The position numbers and the translations under genes are program-made. From assembly GCA_900540475.1 (NCBI GenBank), contig UQGG01000037.1:1-64000 (forward strand): a DNA stretch of 64,000 nucleotides. The letters run 5' to 3'. This DNA is from an uncultured Robinsoniella sp. (GTDB taxonomy: Bacteria; Bacillota; Clostridia; Lachnospirales; Lachnospiraceae). The first letter of the stretch is position 1; every line of letters begins with the position of its first letter. This document shows positions 53,074 to 62,093 of this stretch, piece after piece. Below the pieces are notes generated by a model. It was given only the letters and a program-made list of their open reading frames with translations. It had not been told where the DNA came from and searched no databases.

Positions 53074-53541
53074 ATGAATAATCCAATATCTAAAAAAGTA
53101 GTATTTGGTTTTATCGGTGTTGTTTTTGCTTTTTTTCTCATTATTTTTGCATTAAGCTTTCCTTCGTATTCTAAACATCATCTTTTTGGCTCAGAATTGA
53201 GTAAAATTGTAAAAGAATATGATAAGGATAAGCAGGTAGAATTATTTGGCGATAATGAAGCTTATGCAATGGGTTTAAATGCCGAAGACCGCCCGGTTTT
53301 TAAGGATAAGTTTAAAGCGTTGGCGCAGCTGAAAAAAGATTGTCCGGAAGGTATTAAATATATAAAAAAGGAACGCAAGCTGGGAAGAAATCTTTCCATA
53401 TTTTTTTGGGATTGGTATGCAACGTATTCTGGTTATATATATGAAGATGCAGATGAAGAGATCCAGCCACAGTTAACAAAAATACAAGAGTTCTTTTATG
53501 TTTATGAAAATAGTTTTAAGGAACCGGAGACTGAGGGTTAA
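53074..53541 (+). CDS. Hypothetical single-pass membrane protein
   Basis: 155 residues. One N-terminal transmembrane helix (about 9-31), then an acidic/basic helical outside domain rich in Lys, Glu and aromatic residues (IFFWDWYATYSGYIYEDADEE). ATG 53074 has AAGGGAATGGTGAG upstream; the frame is open earlier without support. No family recognised. Followed directly by a terminator, so it is monocistronic. Confidence 0.55.
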   Translation: MNNPISKKVVFGFIGVVFAFFLIIFALSFPSYSKHHLFGSELSKIVKEYDKDKQVELFGDNEAYAMGLNAEDRPVFKDKFKALAQLKKDCPEGIKYIKKERKLGRNLSIFFWDWYATYSGYIYEDADEEIQPQLTKIQEFFYVYENSFKEPETEG

Positions 53542-53547
53542 AAGATA

Positions 53548-53572
53548 GGAGAGCAGACGAAATCTGTTCTCC
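53548..53572 (+). terminator. Terminator, repeat family copy 1
   Basis: GGAGAGCAGA/TCTGTTCTCC stem (one G-U pair) with a CGAAA loop, followed by TTATCTATTTT. Nearly the same hairpin appears at 58477 and 58959. Confidence 0.7.
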
Positions 53573-53650
53573 TTATCTATTTTGTTGAGCAAAAATCTGG
53601 ATTTAATTTCAGTTATCTGAAAAATTCAAAATGTATTGTATACTTGGTAT

Positions 53651-54094
53651 CTACCGAAAAAATATATCTTGGTTTATTTTTTTGAGTTCCAGAAATAGTT
53701 TATCTTTTTCTACGACTGAACACATTATTTCACTTCTTTTGCTTTTTATAACTATACGGTTTAAAGATGCCGCACTTGATGCAATAGGATTATGCGTTTG
53801 ATATACTTCCAGAATTTCATTAATCTTCATCGAATCTTTACCGAAACCAAAAAACACTGTAATTGATTCGTTATTTAGCAGTATATAGTTTCTTACTATA
53901 ATGGGAATAAAAATAATGTTTATTGTTACTATACCAATTATTAATGCAATAGTATCATCCTTTGTAAATAAAAGTTCTTTCACGAACATTATATTTGCGA
54001 TAATAGCGATTGCGTAAAACCATATTGCTATTTTTCCTTGAAATTTCATCATATCACGATACCCTTTCAAATGATTGGTTTCAGTTTTTTTCAT
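53651..54094 (-). CDS. Bacterial PH-domain membrane protein (bPH_4-like)
   Basis: 147 residues. Two transmembrane helices (about 20-40 and 48-70) precede a PH-like domain with the characteristic LLNNESITVFFGFG and NPIASSAASLNRIVIK motifs of the DUF1200/bPH_4 group. The ATG overlaps the upstream small membrane gene by 14 bases, so the two form an operon. Function unknown in the family. Confidence 0.65.
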   Translation of the reverse strand: MKKTETNHLKGYRDMMKFQGKIAIWFYAIAIIANIMFVKELLFTKDDTIALIIGIVTINIIFIPIIVRNYILLNNESITVFFGFGKDSMKINEILEVYQTHNPIASSAASLNRIVIKSKRSEIMCSVVEKDKLFLELKKINQDIFFR

Positions 54095-54323
54095 TTTTAT
54101 TAAAGAATTCTTTTATTAGAATAATTAATCCTATCATAAATAATCCAGTTGAAAATAGGAACGGCATTAATAATTTATTCTCAATGATGGCTGTCCAGAT
54201 CTTTCCTTGATATGTATACCATTCTGTGATCTCCACAGCCCTTATTGCGGCAGAAATTGTAATTCCTGCGATAACGATAGATGAAGATATTAGCAAAGAT
54301 GTACCGATTATCACTCTTTTCAT
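54081..54323 (-). CDS. Small two-helix membrane protein
   Basis: 80 residues with two transmembrane helices (about 5-25 and 52-72) and a charged C-terminus NKNEKN. AGAGGA precedes the ATG. First gene of a two-gene unit with the PH-domain protein. No family recognised. Confidence 0.55.
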   Translation of the reverse strand: MKRVIIGTSLLISSSIVIAGITISAAIRAVEITEWYTYQGKIWTAIIENKLLMPFLFSTGLFMIGLIILIKEFFNKNEKN

Positions 54324-54497
54324 AAACGCATCCTCTTTCGTAGATTGTATTATAATATTTATGCTGGGCTATTTCGATTAAGTAAATAACAAAAGTTAAG
54401 CTCCAGGGGCTGTACGGGTATGCTTCTCATGTGATCCAGCAGAGTTTGGAGGAATATATTTGTTACAAAATCACATGCGATTTCCATATGGATACAT

Positions 54498-54875
54498 CTA
54501 CATATATTTTGCTTTATATTCCTGCGTATGCTCTATGAGACATATTCTGACACCGTTTGGATCCATTACAAATGCCTGACGTCCAACGGTTGTAGGTGCA
54601 ATTTCTCCAACTATATCATAACCTTTGCTTTTAAGATGCTCAATTGTTTCATCCAGATTATCTACATCTGTTCCAATAGAATAAAGACCTATTTCAAACT
54701 GGGGTGACTCTATCAATTCTACACAGGCTCCTTCCGGGCTTTTCATAATCGTGATGCCTCCAACGGGAAAGTCCACATGGTAGCCTTCGCTGAATCCAAG
54801 TACATCTTTGTAGAATCCAACTGATTCCTCAAGGCTCTTTACAATCATTGTTGAATACTGTACGGATACTTTCAT
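54498..54875 (-). CDS. VOC-family (glyoxalase/bleomycin-resistance fold) protein
   Basis: 125 residues of the vicinal-oxygen-chelate fold: STMIVKSLEESVGFYKDVLGF at the start, a metal-ligand-like Glu in CVELIES near residue 60, and AFVMDPNGVRICLIEH at the end. ATG 54875 has AGGAGGT at good spacing. It could be a lyase, dioxygenase or drug-binding protein; the sequence does not decide. Confidence 0.8.
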   Translation of the reverse strand: MKVSVQYSTMIVKSLEESVGFYKDVLGFSEGYHVDFPVGGITIMKSPEGACVELIESPQFEIGLYSIGTDVDNLDETIEHLKSKGYDIVGEIAPTTVGRQAFVMDPNGVRICLIEHTQEYKAKYM

Positions 54876-55033
54876 ACTATACCTCCTGTTTTTTACTAAA
54901 TTCTTTTTATTTAATAATAGCATATGGTGAAATATCTTGTCTATTATAATAATTTTGTTGACCTAAAATAATATATCTACGAAAGTTTATGGGAAACTAT
55001 TAATATTGCTGATATTATCTTGTATAAATTCTT

Positions 55034-55117
55034 ATACAAATTTATATACAAATTCATATAAAAATTAATTTACAAGTTGAGATACAAATCCATATACAAA
55101 TCCATATACAAATCCCT
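55034..55117. repeat. 12-bp minisatellite, seven units
   Basis: Seven consecutive 12-mers of the type ATACAAATCCAT, the last three nearly identical and the first four degenerate. They lie in a gene-free stretch (54876-55426), which is otherwise very AT-rich and shows nothing further. Confidence 0.6.
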
Positions 55118-55426
55118 CAATGCAAATTCATCTGCGTAGTTACCACATGTTATTCTTGCTGATAGATAAAAATTACTTATAACTACTGGTTTAAATTGTC
55201 CTTAATCATTTATTTGGATGTATAAATATTGCTATTTTTAAATATATATACATTATTTTCAGGCTATTATCTTAGGACATTTTTTAATTAGGATAAAAAT
55301 TCCAGACTTGATATCGAACAATGTTTCTGTTTGATAAAGAATAAAAATACTAATGTTAGACGTTAAAGCGGACGAATTATTAAGACTACATACAAAAATG
55401 AAAACACATGGTTAATGTATCGTCAG

Positions 55427-55613
55427 GTATAAAGCAGCTGTCCATCCATAGATTTTAAGGGGCAGACGCAGACACTAACTGTAGGACAAGCAGTTTCAAT
55501 ATTCATGATATTTTGACTGGAAGTGCAACGTCTACAATGTTGCGGTAACAAAAACAGGTGGGGAATATACAAATTTTAAGAGATATCAGAATGATGGAAC
55601 CCAAAGAATGTAA
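55427..55613 (+). pseudogene. Frameshifted remnant of an unidentified gene
   Basis: Protein-like fragments follow one another in three frames: GQTQTLTVGQAVSI, then NIHDILTGSATS, then YNVAVTKTGGEYTNFKRYQN...QRM and a stop at 55613. Two single-base shifts would join them. The pattern resembles an extracellular beta-rich repeat protein, but I cannot name the family. A 27-codon ATG frame (55591-55674) overlaps its end and is not convincing as a gene. Confidence 0.4.
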
Positions 55614-55741
55614 TGATCCAGACGTTTATCAAGAAGAATTTCATACTGAGCTTAGTAAGCTTATTCAGAAGTAATTATATATATTAAATTCACATAATCA
55701 AATAAGGCAATATAGTTGTACTGTGATTTAGATAAATTAAG

Positions 55742-55765
55742 AAGAGCCATTTAACGGTTCTTTTT
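55742..55765 (+). terminator. Small intrinsic terminator
   Basis: AAGAGCC (55742-55748) pairs with GGTTCTT (55756-55762, one G-U pair), followed by a T-run. It may have ended the now-degraded gene upstream. Positions 55766-55995 hold only the leader of the next gene. Confidence 0.6.
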
Positions 55766-55995
55766 GTGGTTAGAATAAGAGGGTAAATAGTATTATTGGT
55801 AATTTTTGGCATTATTTGTAAATTAAGGTAGACCTTTTTTGACACCCTAAAAATTGCAAAAAAATACAGTTTTTCCTTTGTTTTTCATTATATACTATGC
55901 GTAAAAAAATGTCTACTTTTATTATTCATAAGAAAAAGTATATTGTTGTTGTTAAAAATGACTGCCCTAAAGTGTAAAGATGTGGGGGTAAGAGG

Positions 55996-56484
55996 ATGAA
56001 TGATTCTACGACTGTTAAAAAGCGAAATTATACACGCTTATCCTGGGATGAGTGGTATATGTTAGCAAAAGATTTCTATATATCTAATCATCATCTAAAG
56101 GTTCCCAATTATTATAAAACAGCAGAAGGGTTTCTTTTAGGAAGATGGATTGAAAGGCAGAGAACTGCATATCATCAGAAAAATAATTATAAAATTGATG
56201 CCAGAAGGATTTATTTGCTCAATCAGATTGGAATGATATGGTCTCTCGGGATCAGAAGAAAGTGGGAGATTTGGTATGAATACTGTGAAGAATATTATGT
56301 GGAAAAAGGTAATATTGATATACCAAAAGGATTTACATACAATCAGGCAGCATTGGGAGAATGGATTATTTATCAAAGAAAATGCTATCATAAAAGCAAA
56401 TTAAGTGAATACAGACGTGTAAAATTAGAAGCATTGGGTATGAATTGGCAAATTAGAAATAGAAGGTCTGATAGTAGAATATGA
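55996..56484 (+). CDS. Stand-alone protein with two helicase-associated (HA) repeats
   Basis: 162 residues. Two copies of the roughly 65-residue HA motif (PF03457 type): residues about 12-75 (WDEWYMLAKDFYISNHHLKVP...LGRWIERQR) and about 85-150 (WEIWYEYCEEYYVEKGNIDIP...LGEWIIYQR). Such repeats usually follow DEAD/DEAH helicase domains and are thought to bind nucleic acid. Here the helicase is absent and the protein is complete, with GGGGGTAAGAGG before the ATG. It may be an HA-only protein of mobile DNA. Confidence 0.7.
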   Translation: MNDSTTVKKRNYTRLSWDEWYMLAKDFYISNHHLKVPNYYKTAEGFLLGRWIERQRTAYHQKNNYKIDARRIYLLNQIGMIWSLGIRRKWEIWYEYCEEYYVEKGNIDIPKGFTYNQAALGEWIIYQRKCYHKSKLSEYRRVKLEALGMNWQIRNRRSDSRI

Positions 56485-56495
56485 AGTTTAAATGA

Positions 56496-56527
56496 AAAAG
56501 CTCCAATGGAATGGCACTGGAGCTTTT
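56496..56527. terminator. Bidirectional terminator
   Basis: AAAAGCTCCA (56496-56505) pairs perfectly with TGGAGCTTTT (56518-56527), with U-tracts on both strands. It separates the HA-repeat gene from the converging small membrane gene. Confidence 0.8.
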
Positions 56528-56587
56528 AATAAAATACTCCCACATATTAAAACAAACAATATCGTTCAACAAATTATGATAAATAAA

Positions 56588-56920
56588 TTATGCCTCTAAC
56601 CGACCCATTCTTATAAAACACGTAACTATATTGAGAACCAAATAAATAAGAATTACTATATTAAAATATAATCGATTGCTTTTAAAATATATTTTCCATT
56701 CTTTTATAAAATCTCTATTGAATTTCTTTCGTGCAAAAATAAGTCCGAAGATTACTAAAAGGATAATACTTAGTGGAAGTGTAATCTTATAGGCTATACT
56801 TAAAACCTTCCAAGACTCGGTAAATAAAGGAACAATGGTTGAAATGTCAAGTATTATAATAGATGCAAGAAAAATACAGTATAAAACTTTGAATACATGT
56901 TCATTGGATTTGCTATTCAT
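56588..56920 (-). CDS. Hypothetical three-helix membrane protein
   Basis: 110 residues with hydrophobic segments at about 11-28, 40-62 and 85-104, and Lys/Arg-rich loops. GGGGGAA lies eight bases before the ATG. No family recognised. Confidence 0.5.
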   Translation of the reverse strand: MNSKSNEHVFKVLYCIFLASIIILDISTIVPLFTESWKVLSIAYKITLPLSIILLVIFGLIFARKKFNRDFIKEWKIYFKSNRLYFNIVILIYLVLNIVTCFIRMGRLEA

Positions 56921-57128
56921 AAGTCATTCCCCCTTAATGCTATTTTTAAATCTGATTTAATGATAACATATTTTTAAACAATATGCTATGTAATATAGAT
57001 CATTTTAGAAAAGCCTTTTTAGAAAAGTTAAAAGAATTACTTTTATAAAATACTTGAATAGATCTTAGGAAAATAGTTAATAAATTTGGAAATAATATCA
57101 TTAAATGTACTTTTTGGATGAATTAATT

Positions 57129-57339
57129 ATGGCAAGAGAACAAAGAAGATCTATTGATGATCAGATCGCAGTTTTGGCTGAGCAATTACAAAAGTACAGG
57201 ATAAAGTGGACACTTTAATGGAAGAGAGAAAAGGGGATTGGAGCAGAAGAAAAGAGAAGAAGCTTTGGTGTAGCTATATGATATGATCCAGGAAAGCCGA
57301 AAAACGATTGAAGATATTATTATGATGATAAAGGATTAA
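57129..57339 (+). pseudogene. Frameshifted small coiled-coil gene
   Basis: Starts MAREQRRSIDDQIAVLAEQL, continues in a second frame as VQDKVDTLMEERKGDW, and ends in a third as LYDMIQESRKTIEDIIMMIK with a stop at 57339. Joined, these give a charged coiled-coil protein of about 65 residues, of a kind common near relaxase genes of clostridial mobile elements (from memory, not proven). At least two frameshifts make it non-functional. The rest of 56921-57577 shows no gene. Confidence 0.5.
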
Positions 57340-57577
57340 TTATAACTTATATGTGAATAAAATGTAGATAAAAGAGTAGAGGCGTACAGTTACATATTTG
57401 TATGTCGCTATTTTTTGATTCAATTTATGTTCAGAATAAATGGATATTACTACCAGATAGTCAATAATTATGACCAGTCAAGCAAATGATATTGTATATA
57501 ACATACTTTTGTGATATAAATATGATATTACTAAACAAAGTTAAGCTAATATACATTAAAAGGAAAGTAGGTGGATA

Positions 57578-57841
57578 GTGTACGACGAGAAAAAATTGGG
57601 TTACACTTTTACAAAACATAGCGCTTTTTTTGTAGGTGCATCGAGCAAACCATTAAAAAAAGGGCAATCAGCGACAAGATATTATAAAAAATGTTATGAA
57701 AAAACTCTGGTTACTTTAAAGGAAGTTAAGAAAACATATAAAAATGGTCAAGTAATACGTCAAAAGGACACAGGAAAAACAAAAACTGTGTATGCTTATG
57801 AGGCGGTAGAGCCAGATTTCCATTTTACATATTCTAAATAA
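57578..57841 (+). CDS. Hypothetical basic protein
   Basis: 87 residues with GTG start (AGGTGG five bases upstream). Lys- and Tyr-rich (SATRYYKKCYEKTLVTLKEVKKTYKN); no signal peptide, membrane helix or known family. It may be a fragment of a larger protein. It precedes the next gene by 14 bases, so they may be co-transcribed. Confidence 0.4.
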   Translation: MYDEKKLGYTFTKHSAFFVGASSKPLKKGQSATRYYKKCYEKTLVTLKEVKKTYKNGQVIRQKDTGKTKTVYAYEAVEPDFHFTYSK

Positions 57842-57855
57842 TAGAATTTAGGGAC

Positions 57856-58374
57856 GTGAAAACATTGAAAAAAAAGACTGTATTAATAATTATAATAGTA
57901 ATAGTGGCAATTTTATTGATAATGATTAGTGGATTATTTTGGAAAGTGGCAAAAATAGAAACCCTATCAATAACCTATGGAGATTGGGAATTCCAAAGAG
58001 ATATTACTATTAAGGAAGATGGAGAGTCGGCTTTCCCAATTGGAGAATACACCTACGATGATTCTAAAAACAAAAATATCCCATCATACATTATCTCATC
58101 GCTTTCGCTTAAATCAATATATCAGATTAATGCAGCTGATGGGTTGAGCATGCATGAATTACCAAGTGGTGCAATTGTAAAGTATTATATTCAGCCAGTA
58201 TACCAACAATCGGAAGTTACTATAAAAAATATGTATACACTGAAAAGGTGTATATTATTTAATCCACTGCCTCCTAAAATGAAAATGATCTTTACTAATT
58301 TGGGAGAACAGAAAGATTTCGAAGAAGTATATGAAGCAGGCGAAGATGGAAAGTACAGATATCTTGACAAGTAG
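57856..58374 (+). CDS. Hypothetical membrane-anchored protein
   Basis: 172 residues with GTG start (alternative TTG 57865). One N-terminal transmembrane helix (about 8-28) followed by a beta-rich outside domain (ETLSITYGDWEFQRDITI...). No lipobox and no recognised family. A terminator of the GGAGAGCAGA family follows at 58477. Confidence 0.5.
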   Translation: MKTLKKKTVLIIIIVIVAILLIMISGLFWKVAKIETLSITYGDWEFQRDITIKEDGESAFPIGEYTYDDSKNKNIPSYIISSLSLKSIYQINAADGLSMHELPSGAIVKYYIQPVYQQSEVTIKNMYTLKRCILFNPLPPKMKMIFTNLGEQKDFEEVYEAGEDGKYRYLDK

Positions 58375-58476
58375 AAGACTCTATTTTGCTGTATTTTCTG
58401 ACTGATGAAGAACTTTTTGCGTTCTGCAGAATAGTACCAGATTTTTTAGATGACTACGAATAAAGGTAAAAAAATA

Positions 58477-58502
58477 GGAGAGCAGAAATTAATCTGTTCT
58501 CC
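58477..58502. terminator. Terminator, repeat family copy 2
   Basis: GGAGAGCAGA/TCTGTTCTCC stem with AATTAA-type loop, preceded by an A-run on the plus strand (a U-tract for the minus-strand cold-shock gene). It serves two convergent genes. Confidence 0.7.
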
Positions 58503-58524
58503 TACTTTCAACACTCTTTTAAGC

Positions 58525-58728
58525 TTATGCTACATAAACGTTAACAGCTTGTGCTCCACGGTTTCCAGCAGTAATATCAAATGTTACAGCCTGTCCGTCT
58601 TCTAAAGATTTGAAACCATCTGATGCAATTCCGGAGAAATGTACAAATATATCTTCTCCTCCTTCATCGTTTGTGATAAAACCAAATCCTTTTTGTGAGT
58701 TAAACCATTTTACTGTACCTTTATTCAT
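58525..58728 (-). CDS. csp: CspA-family cold-shock protein
   Basis: 67 residues with MNKGTVKWFNSQKGFGFI (RNP1 KGFGFI), RNP2 IFVHF, and the usual C-terminal GAQAVNVYV. A single-stranded RNA/DNA chaperone of the OB-fold type. AGGAGGTATC precedes the ATG. Cold-shock genes are often carried on prophages and islands, which fits this location. Confidence 0.9.
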   Translation of the reverse strand: MNKGTVKWFNSQKGFGFITNDEGGEDIFVHFSGIASDGFKSLEDGQAVTFDITAGNRGAQAVNVYVA

Positions 58729-58958
58729 GAAAGATACCTCCTAATTTTTATTATACTCTATAATAAAATAAAAAAATCACACACTTTTGTAAATCATTAG
58801 TTTAAGAAATAATGATTTACAAAAATATGTGAAATCCAGATCTCATTTAAAATACTATTTCATAATAACATGAGATAAAGCTTATGTCAAGATAAATTTT
58901 AAAGTTACCGTACAAAGCTTGAACTATTTAGATGTAAATAGGCACTAATAAAAAAATA

Positions 58959-58984
58959 GGAGAACAGAATTTAATCTATTCTCC
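58959..58984. terminator. Terminator, repeat family copy 3
   Basis: GGAGAACAGA/TCTATTCTCC stem with an A-run before it, giving a U-tract for the endolysin gene on the minus strand. Confidence 0.7.
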
Positions 58985-58997
58985 TGTAATAATTCAA

Positions 58998-60524
58998 TTA
59001 AACTTTTGTCACGCAATCCAACCAAAGGGCAACCCATCCATCTTTATTCTTCTGATATGCCTTAAGCAATCCCAAAGTCCTACCCTGAGAATCTTTTTTT
59101 TCCTCTACAATCCCGAATGTACCAATTCCAGTAAAATCTTTAGATGCGTAATTAGTTCCCGCATCAGATCTGATATATACATCATCAGAACTTATGTTGA
59201 CATTATATGGCTCAAATGCCTTACCTACAGACCGGATATCACCGTCATTACACCAGTATTTACCGTCAATCTGATATGGATTAGCCTTCTTTGGTTTTGT
59301 AGCTGTAATGGTTCCACTAAATAGTTTAATCACGGCTTTAGATACGGGATCAGCTGCTTTGTTGTAGTAAGAACTACAATTAACATATTGTCCCACTTTA
59401 TATTTCAGCTCCTTATCTGGAGTAGGAGATGGTGCTGCATTGCAATTACCATCGTATTTATCTAACTCAAAACGTTTGACAATCTTGCAGATCTTATCTA
59501 TGTATTCAGAATCTGTTGAATATCCACCATTTTTAATAATAGTGATGCCTTCCTTATAATCTTTAGCTTCTTTTAGTCCAGCATATCTAAGCTTATCCCC
59601 TTTTTTTGCTCCCAACAAATAAGCAGAATGATCCCTGATGCTATCTTCAATACAGGGATATTTACGGAAATCAGCGGTAACCTTTGATATTATTCCCGGC
59701 GTATATTCTTCGTTAGTGATTTTTGTATATTTAGATTTTCCGTCCCATGTACTGTTTGCCCAACTATTATTAGAGAGCGTTGTCTTCATTCCAAAGCAGT
59801 TACATGCACCAACAGCTAAATCGGTTTTCACATATCCAGATTCCAGTATCATTTGAGCAGCAGTTATAGAAGCAAGTATGCCGGTTTTCTGATAGTCTGC
59901 CTTTGCGAGCGCTAATATTTTGGTAGCTGCCTGAGATTCAGATAGCCCTGCAAAAGCTGATGGCTGTGTTCCCTTTGATGTTGGAGCAGTGTAAACAACT
60001 TTCCCCTTCTCGTCAAACACTCTGTATCCAGTTCCACATGCTTTAATGGCATTTTCTTTGGAAGTATAGGCACCAGCCTGATTTATACATTTTCCATTCT
60101 GCCAGTCTGTTCCTACTCTGTAATATGACAAAGCAGGAGTTTGAGCAGAGTTGAAATTTCCTGTTTCCATCATCTGCTTAACATCATTTCTAAATATATC
60201 CATTGATTTTCCATGCTTAGGGAACCAATGAGTTACATCGATATGACAGGTGCCTTCTCCACGCTGATATACTTCGTAATGGCATAAAACATGGCTTTTA
60301 TCGGGTGTCCATCTATACTTTTTGCAAAGATAAGCGCTCAGCCATACCGCTTTTTCATAAACGTTGTTGAAATACGAAACATTTTCAGGTGAGCTTGGAT
60401 TATAATTTCCCATGCGTTCCCACTGACCATTATATTCTACTCCTGTTGGTGTAATACGTTTACTGTTCGTGTAACAAGGTGAAGCATTCATAAACATTTC
60501 TATTATTTTAAAATTAGTTGCCAT
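58998..60524 (-). CDS. Phage-type endolysin: damaged amidase_2, glucosaminidase and SH3-like parts
   Basis: 508 residues. The N-terminus MATNFKIIEMFMNASPCYTN starts like a phage N-acetylmuramoyl-L-alanine amidase. However, after RITPTG it jumps to YFNNVYEKAVWLSAYLCKKY and LCHYEVY...THWFPKHGKS, so roughly 70-80 residues with the first zinc His region seem deleted. Residues about 195-345 form an intact glucosaminidase-like domain (GILASITAAQMILESGY, NCFGMKT). The last 140 residues are SH3-like wall-binding modules. ATG 60524 has GGAGGA upstream. The amidase half is probably dead; the glucosaminidase may still cut the glycan strand. Confidence 0.8.
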   Translation of the reverse strand: MATNFKIIEMFMNASPCYTNSKRITPTGVEYNGQWERMGNYNPSSPENVSYFNNVYEKAVWLSAYLCKKYRWTPDKSHVLCHYEVYQRGEGTCHIDVTHWFPKHGKSMDIFRNDVKQMMETGNFNSAQTPALSYYRVGTDWQNGKCINQAGAYTSKENAIKACGTGYRVFDEKGKVVYTAPTSKGTQPSAFAGLSESQAATKILALAKADYQKTGILASITAAQMILESGYVKTDLAVGACNCFGMKTTLSNNSWANSTWDGKSKYTKITNEEYTPGIISKVTADFRKYPCIEDSIRDHSAYLLGAKKGDKLRYAGLKEAKDYKEGITIIKNGGYSTDSEYIDKICKIVKRFELDKYDGNCNAAPSPTPDKELKYKVGQYVNCSSYYNKAADPVSKAVIKLFSGTITATKPKKANPYQIDGKYWCNDGDIRSVGKAFEPYNVNISSDDVYIRSDAGTNYASKDFTGIGTFGIVEEKKDSQGRTLGLLKAYQKNKDGWVALWLDCVTKV

Positions 60525-60577
60525 ACTGGTATCCTCCAATTAAAAAAGGTGACACCCATAAAAGTGCCACCAGACAT

Positions 60578-60718
60578 TTAAGTTACAATTAAGTCTTCCC
60601 GTCCAGCATTTATCAATGCTGTTCTTACGCCATCCTTTAAGCGATCAGGCACATTGGCATAAACCAAATAACCATTTATGATCCTACATAATAAAAGTAT
60701 GCCATTATACCTCACCAC
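60578..60718 (-). CDS. Small phage-type protein (CD1375-like)
   Basis: 46 residues with a GTG start, ending GYLVYANVPDRLKDGVRTAL and then INAGREDLIVT. This resembles the small CD1375-like proteins encoded in clostridial prophage late operons (YATLI..GKKT..VP..IK..V...L). It overlaps the end of the broken gene upstream and sits 53 bases before the endolysin, as in phage lysis cassettes. The N-terminus may be altered. Confidence 0.45.
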   Translation of the reverse strand: MVRYNGILLLCRIINGYLVYANVPDRLKDGVRTALINAGREDLIVT

Positions 60719-60902
60719 CCATAGTATTGAGTATTAGCTTCTGCAGAGCAGCATTTGTCACTGCCTGAGATTATATGACTTCTAAGATATCTGCTTGCAG
60801 CTTTTCTCCTAATTCTGGTTTGATTTCCGAATCGTTAACAATATTAGATTCCGCCAATTCCTGACATATGGAGTGGTGAGGGTAAATTCTCAGCTGTTGA
60901 TC
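60705..60902 (-). pseudogene. Phage late-gene remnant with in-frame stop
   Basis: The frame reads LRIYPHHSICQELAESNIV, PELGEKLQADILEVI, a TAA stop, then SQAVTNAALQKLILNTMGGE and V-stop. The tail AVTNAALQKLI...GG is typical of small phage proteins encoded before the lysis genes. The premature stop and missing 5' end mark it as a remnant. Positions 60903-61129 show no gene. Confidence 0.5.
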
Positions 60903-61129
60903 CTATGGCACAGGTATGTTTACCATTCAATCTAGTACAGATTAGAAGACATTTTTATCGAATAATTTATAACATAAGAATTCGCTCAAAGAGCTTTTAT
61001 TTACGTGATCGCTGTATTATGTTCTTGTATAAGCCATTATTTCCTTTACATTAAAAAAGAGCAGTACCAAAGTCCCCCCTAAACTACAGGTATATTATTT
61101 TTATATAGTGACTGATAAAATAATAAAAA

Positions 61130-61348
61130 TTAGTTCAAGTGATCTTTTTTGTTGGTTTTTGCAATTCTTTCCGATTCTAATTTTATCGTTACCTTAATAG
61201 ATGCTGAAAATCCCAAAATGCAAAGTACGCTGCTGACACCCTGAATTCTAGGATTTACAAAGCCTGTAAAGAAATTAATTACGGTAACAACAATTAAGCA
61301 ATAACATACAATTATGATAATTTTAGAAAGTGATTTGTATTCTTTCAA
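61130..61348 (-). CDS. Small two-helix membrane protein
   Basis: 72 residues from TTG 61348, which has AGGAGGGG ten bases upstream; an ATG at 61396 has no ribosome site. Two transmembrane helices (about 8-28 and 36-54) and a basic tail KTNKKDH. No family recognised. Confidence 0.45.
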   Translation of the reverse strand: MKEYKSLSKIIIIVCYCLIVVTVINFFTGFVNPRIQGVSSVLCILGFSASIKVTIKLESERIAKTNKKDHLN

Positions 61349-61564
61349 ATGTAACGATCCCCTCCTGAAAAGTTTTAATTTACTTAATTGTATCATAATG
61401 AAATATATCTGTCACTTGTCTTTTATTATTCACTTTTCCCATATACATTTCTTTTGCCAATACTTTTAGGGGCTTATTGGTTAACACCATTTTACTGCTT
61501 CTTCTTTCATAATCCAATGCATATAATACCTTATTCTACGTAAGTATGATTAATATTTGTTTGC

Positions 61565-62057
61565 TTAAAGTCTTTCAGCTTTTACAAAATCGGGAACACA
61601 AATCTTTGCTTTAGGAATATAGCTTCCAATAGTAAGAGTATGTGCAGATGTTGTGCCTGTATGTGGATTTTTTCTTGGCGTATGGACCACTACCCGCGGG
61701 GATTTATTGATTGTTTCTTTAGACCTTCTCGTTATTATTTCTTTTTGAACATTTTTTGCGGTAAAAAATAAAACAACTGCATAGTAAATAAAACGCAATA
61801 ATAATGATACCAGATGGTCGCTCAACAGGTAATACTTGTCCAGTGTCCTGGGTACTCATATAAATAAAATGTATACCAGGCAACATACCTATAAAACCTC
61901 CCCCAAATTTACCTTTATATAGTAAAAAACCGCTGATTAAGAAAAAACAAATCCACGCATATACCAAAGGAGAAATTAAAAGTCCTACACCAATTATAAT
62001 AAATCCATAAAAGAGTGCATATATTATCGCAGGTACAAAAAATACTATTTTCTTCAA
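61565..62057 (-). pseudogene. Membrane-protein gene split by a probable frameshift
   Basis: From ATG 62057 the frame encodes about 100 residues with three to four helices (MKKIVFFVPAIIYALFYGF...) and ends at 61719 after FIFYRKKCSKRN. The +1 frame over the same place reads LFFTAKNVQKEIITRRSKET and stays open to 61565, adding a hydrophilic tail (SPRVVVHTPRKNPHTG). The frames overlap by more than 100 bases, too much for two genes. A slip in the A/T homopolymers at about 61745-61775 best explains them. Whether it is a mutation or a sequencing error cannot be told. Confidence 0.5.
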
Positions 62058-62093
62058 GATTTTCCTTCACCAAATTCAAATTTGTAAAATATA

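Noticed and set aside
55034..55117. Regular AT-rich repeats that could suggest a CRISPR array
   Set aside because: The units are contiguous 12-mers without spacers, and there are no cas genes in the window. They are a minisatellite.
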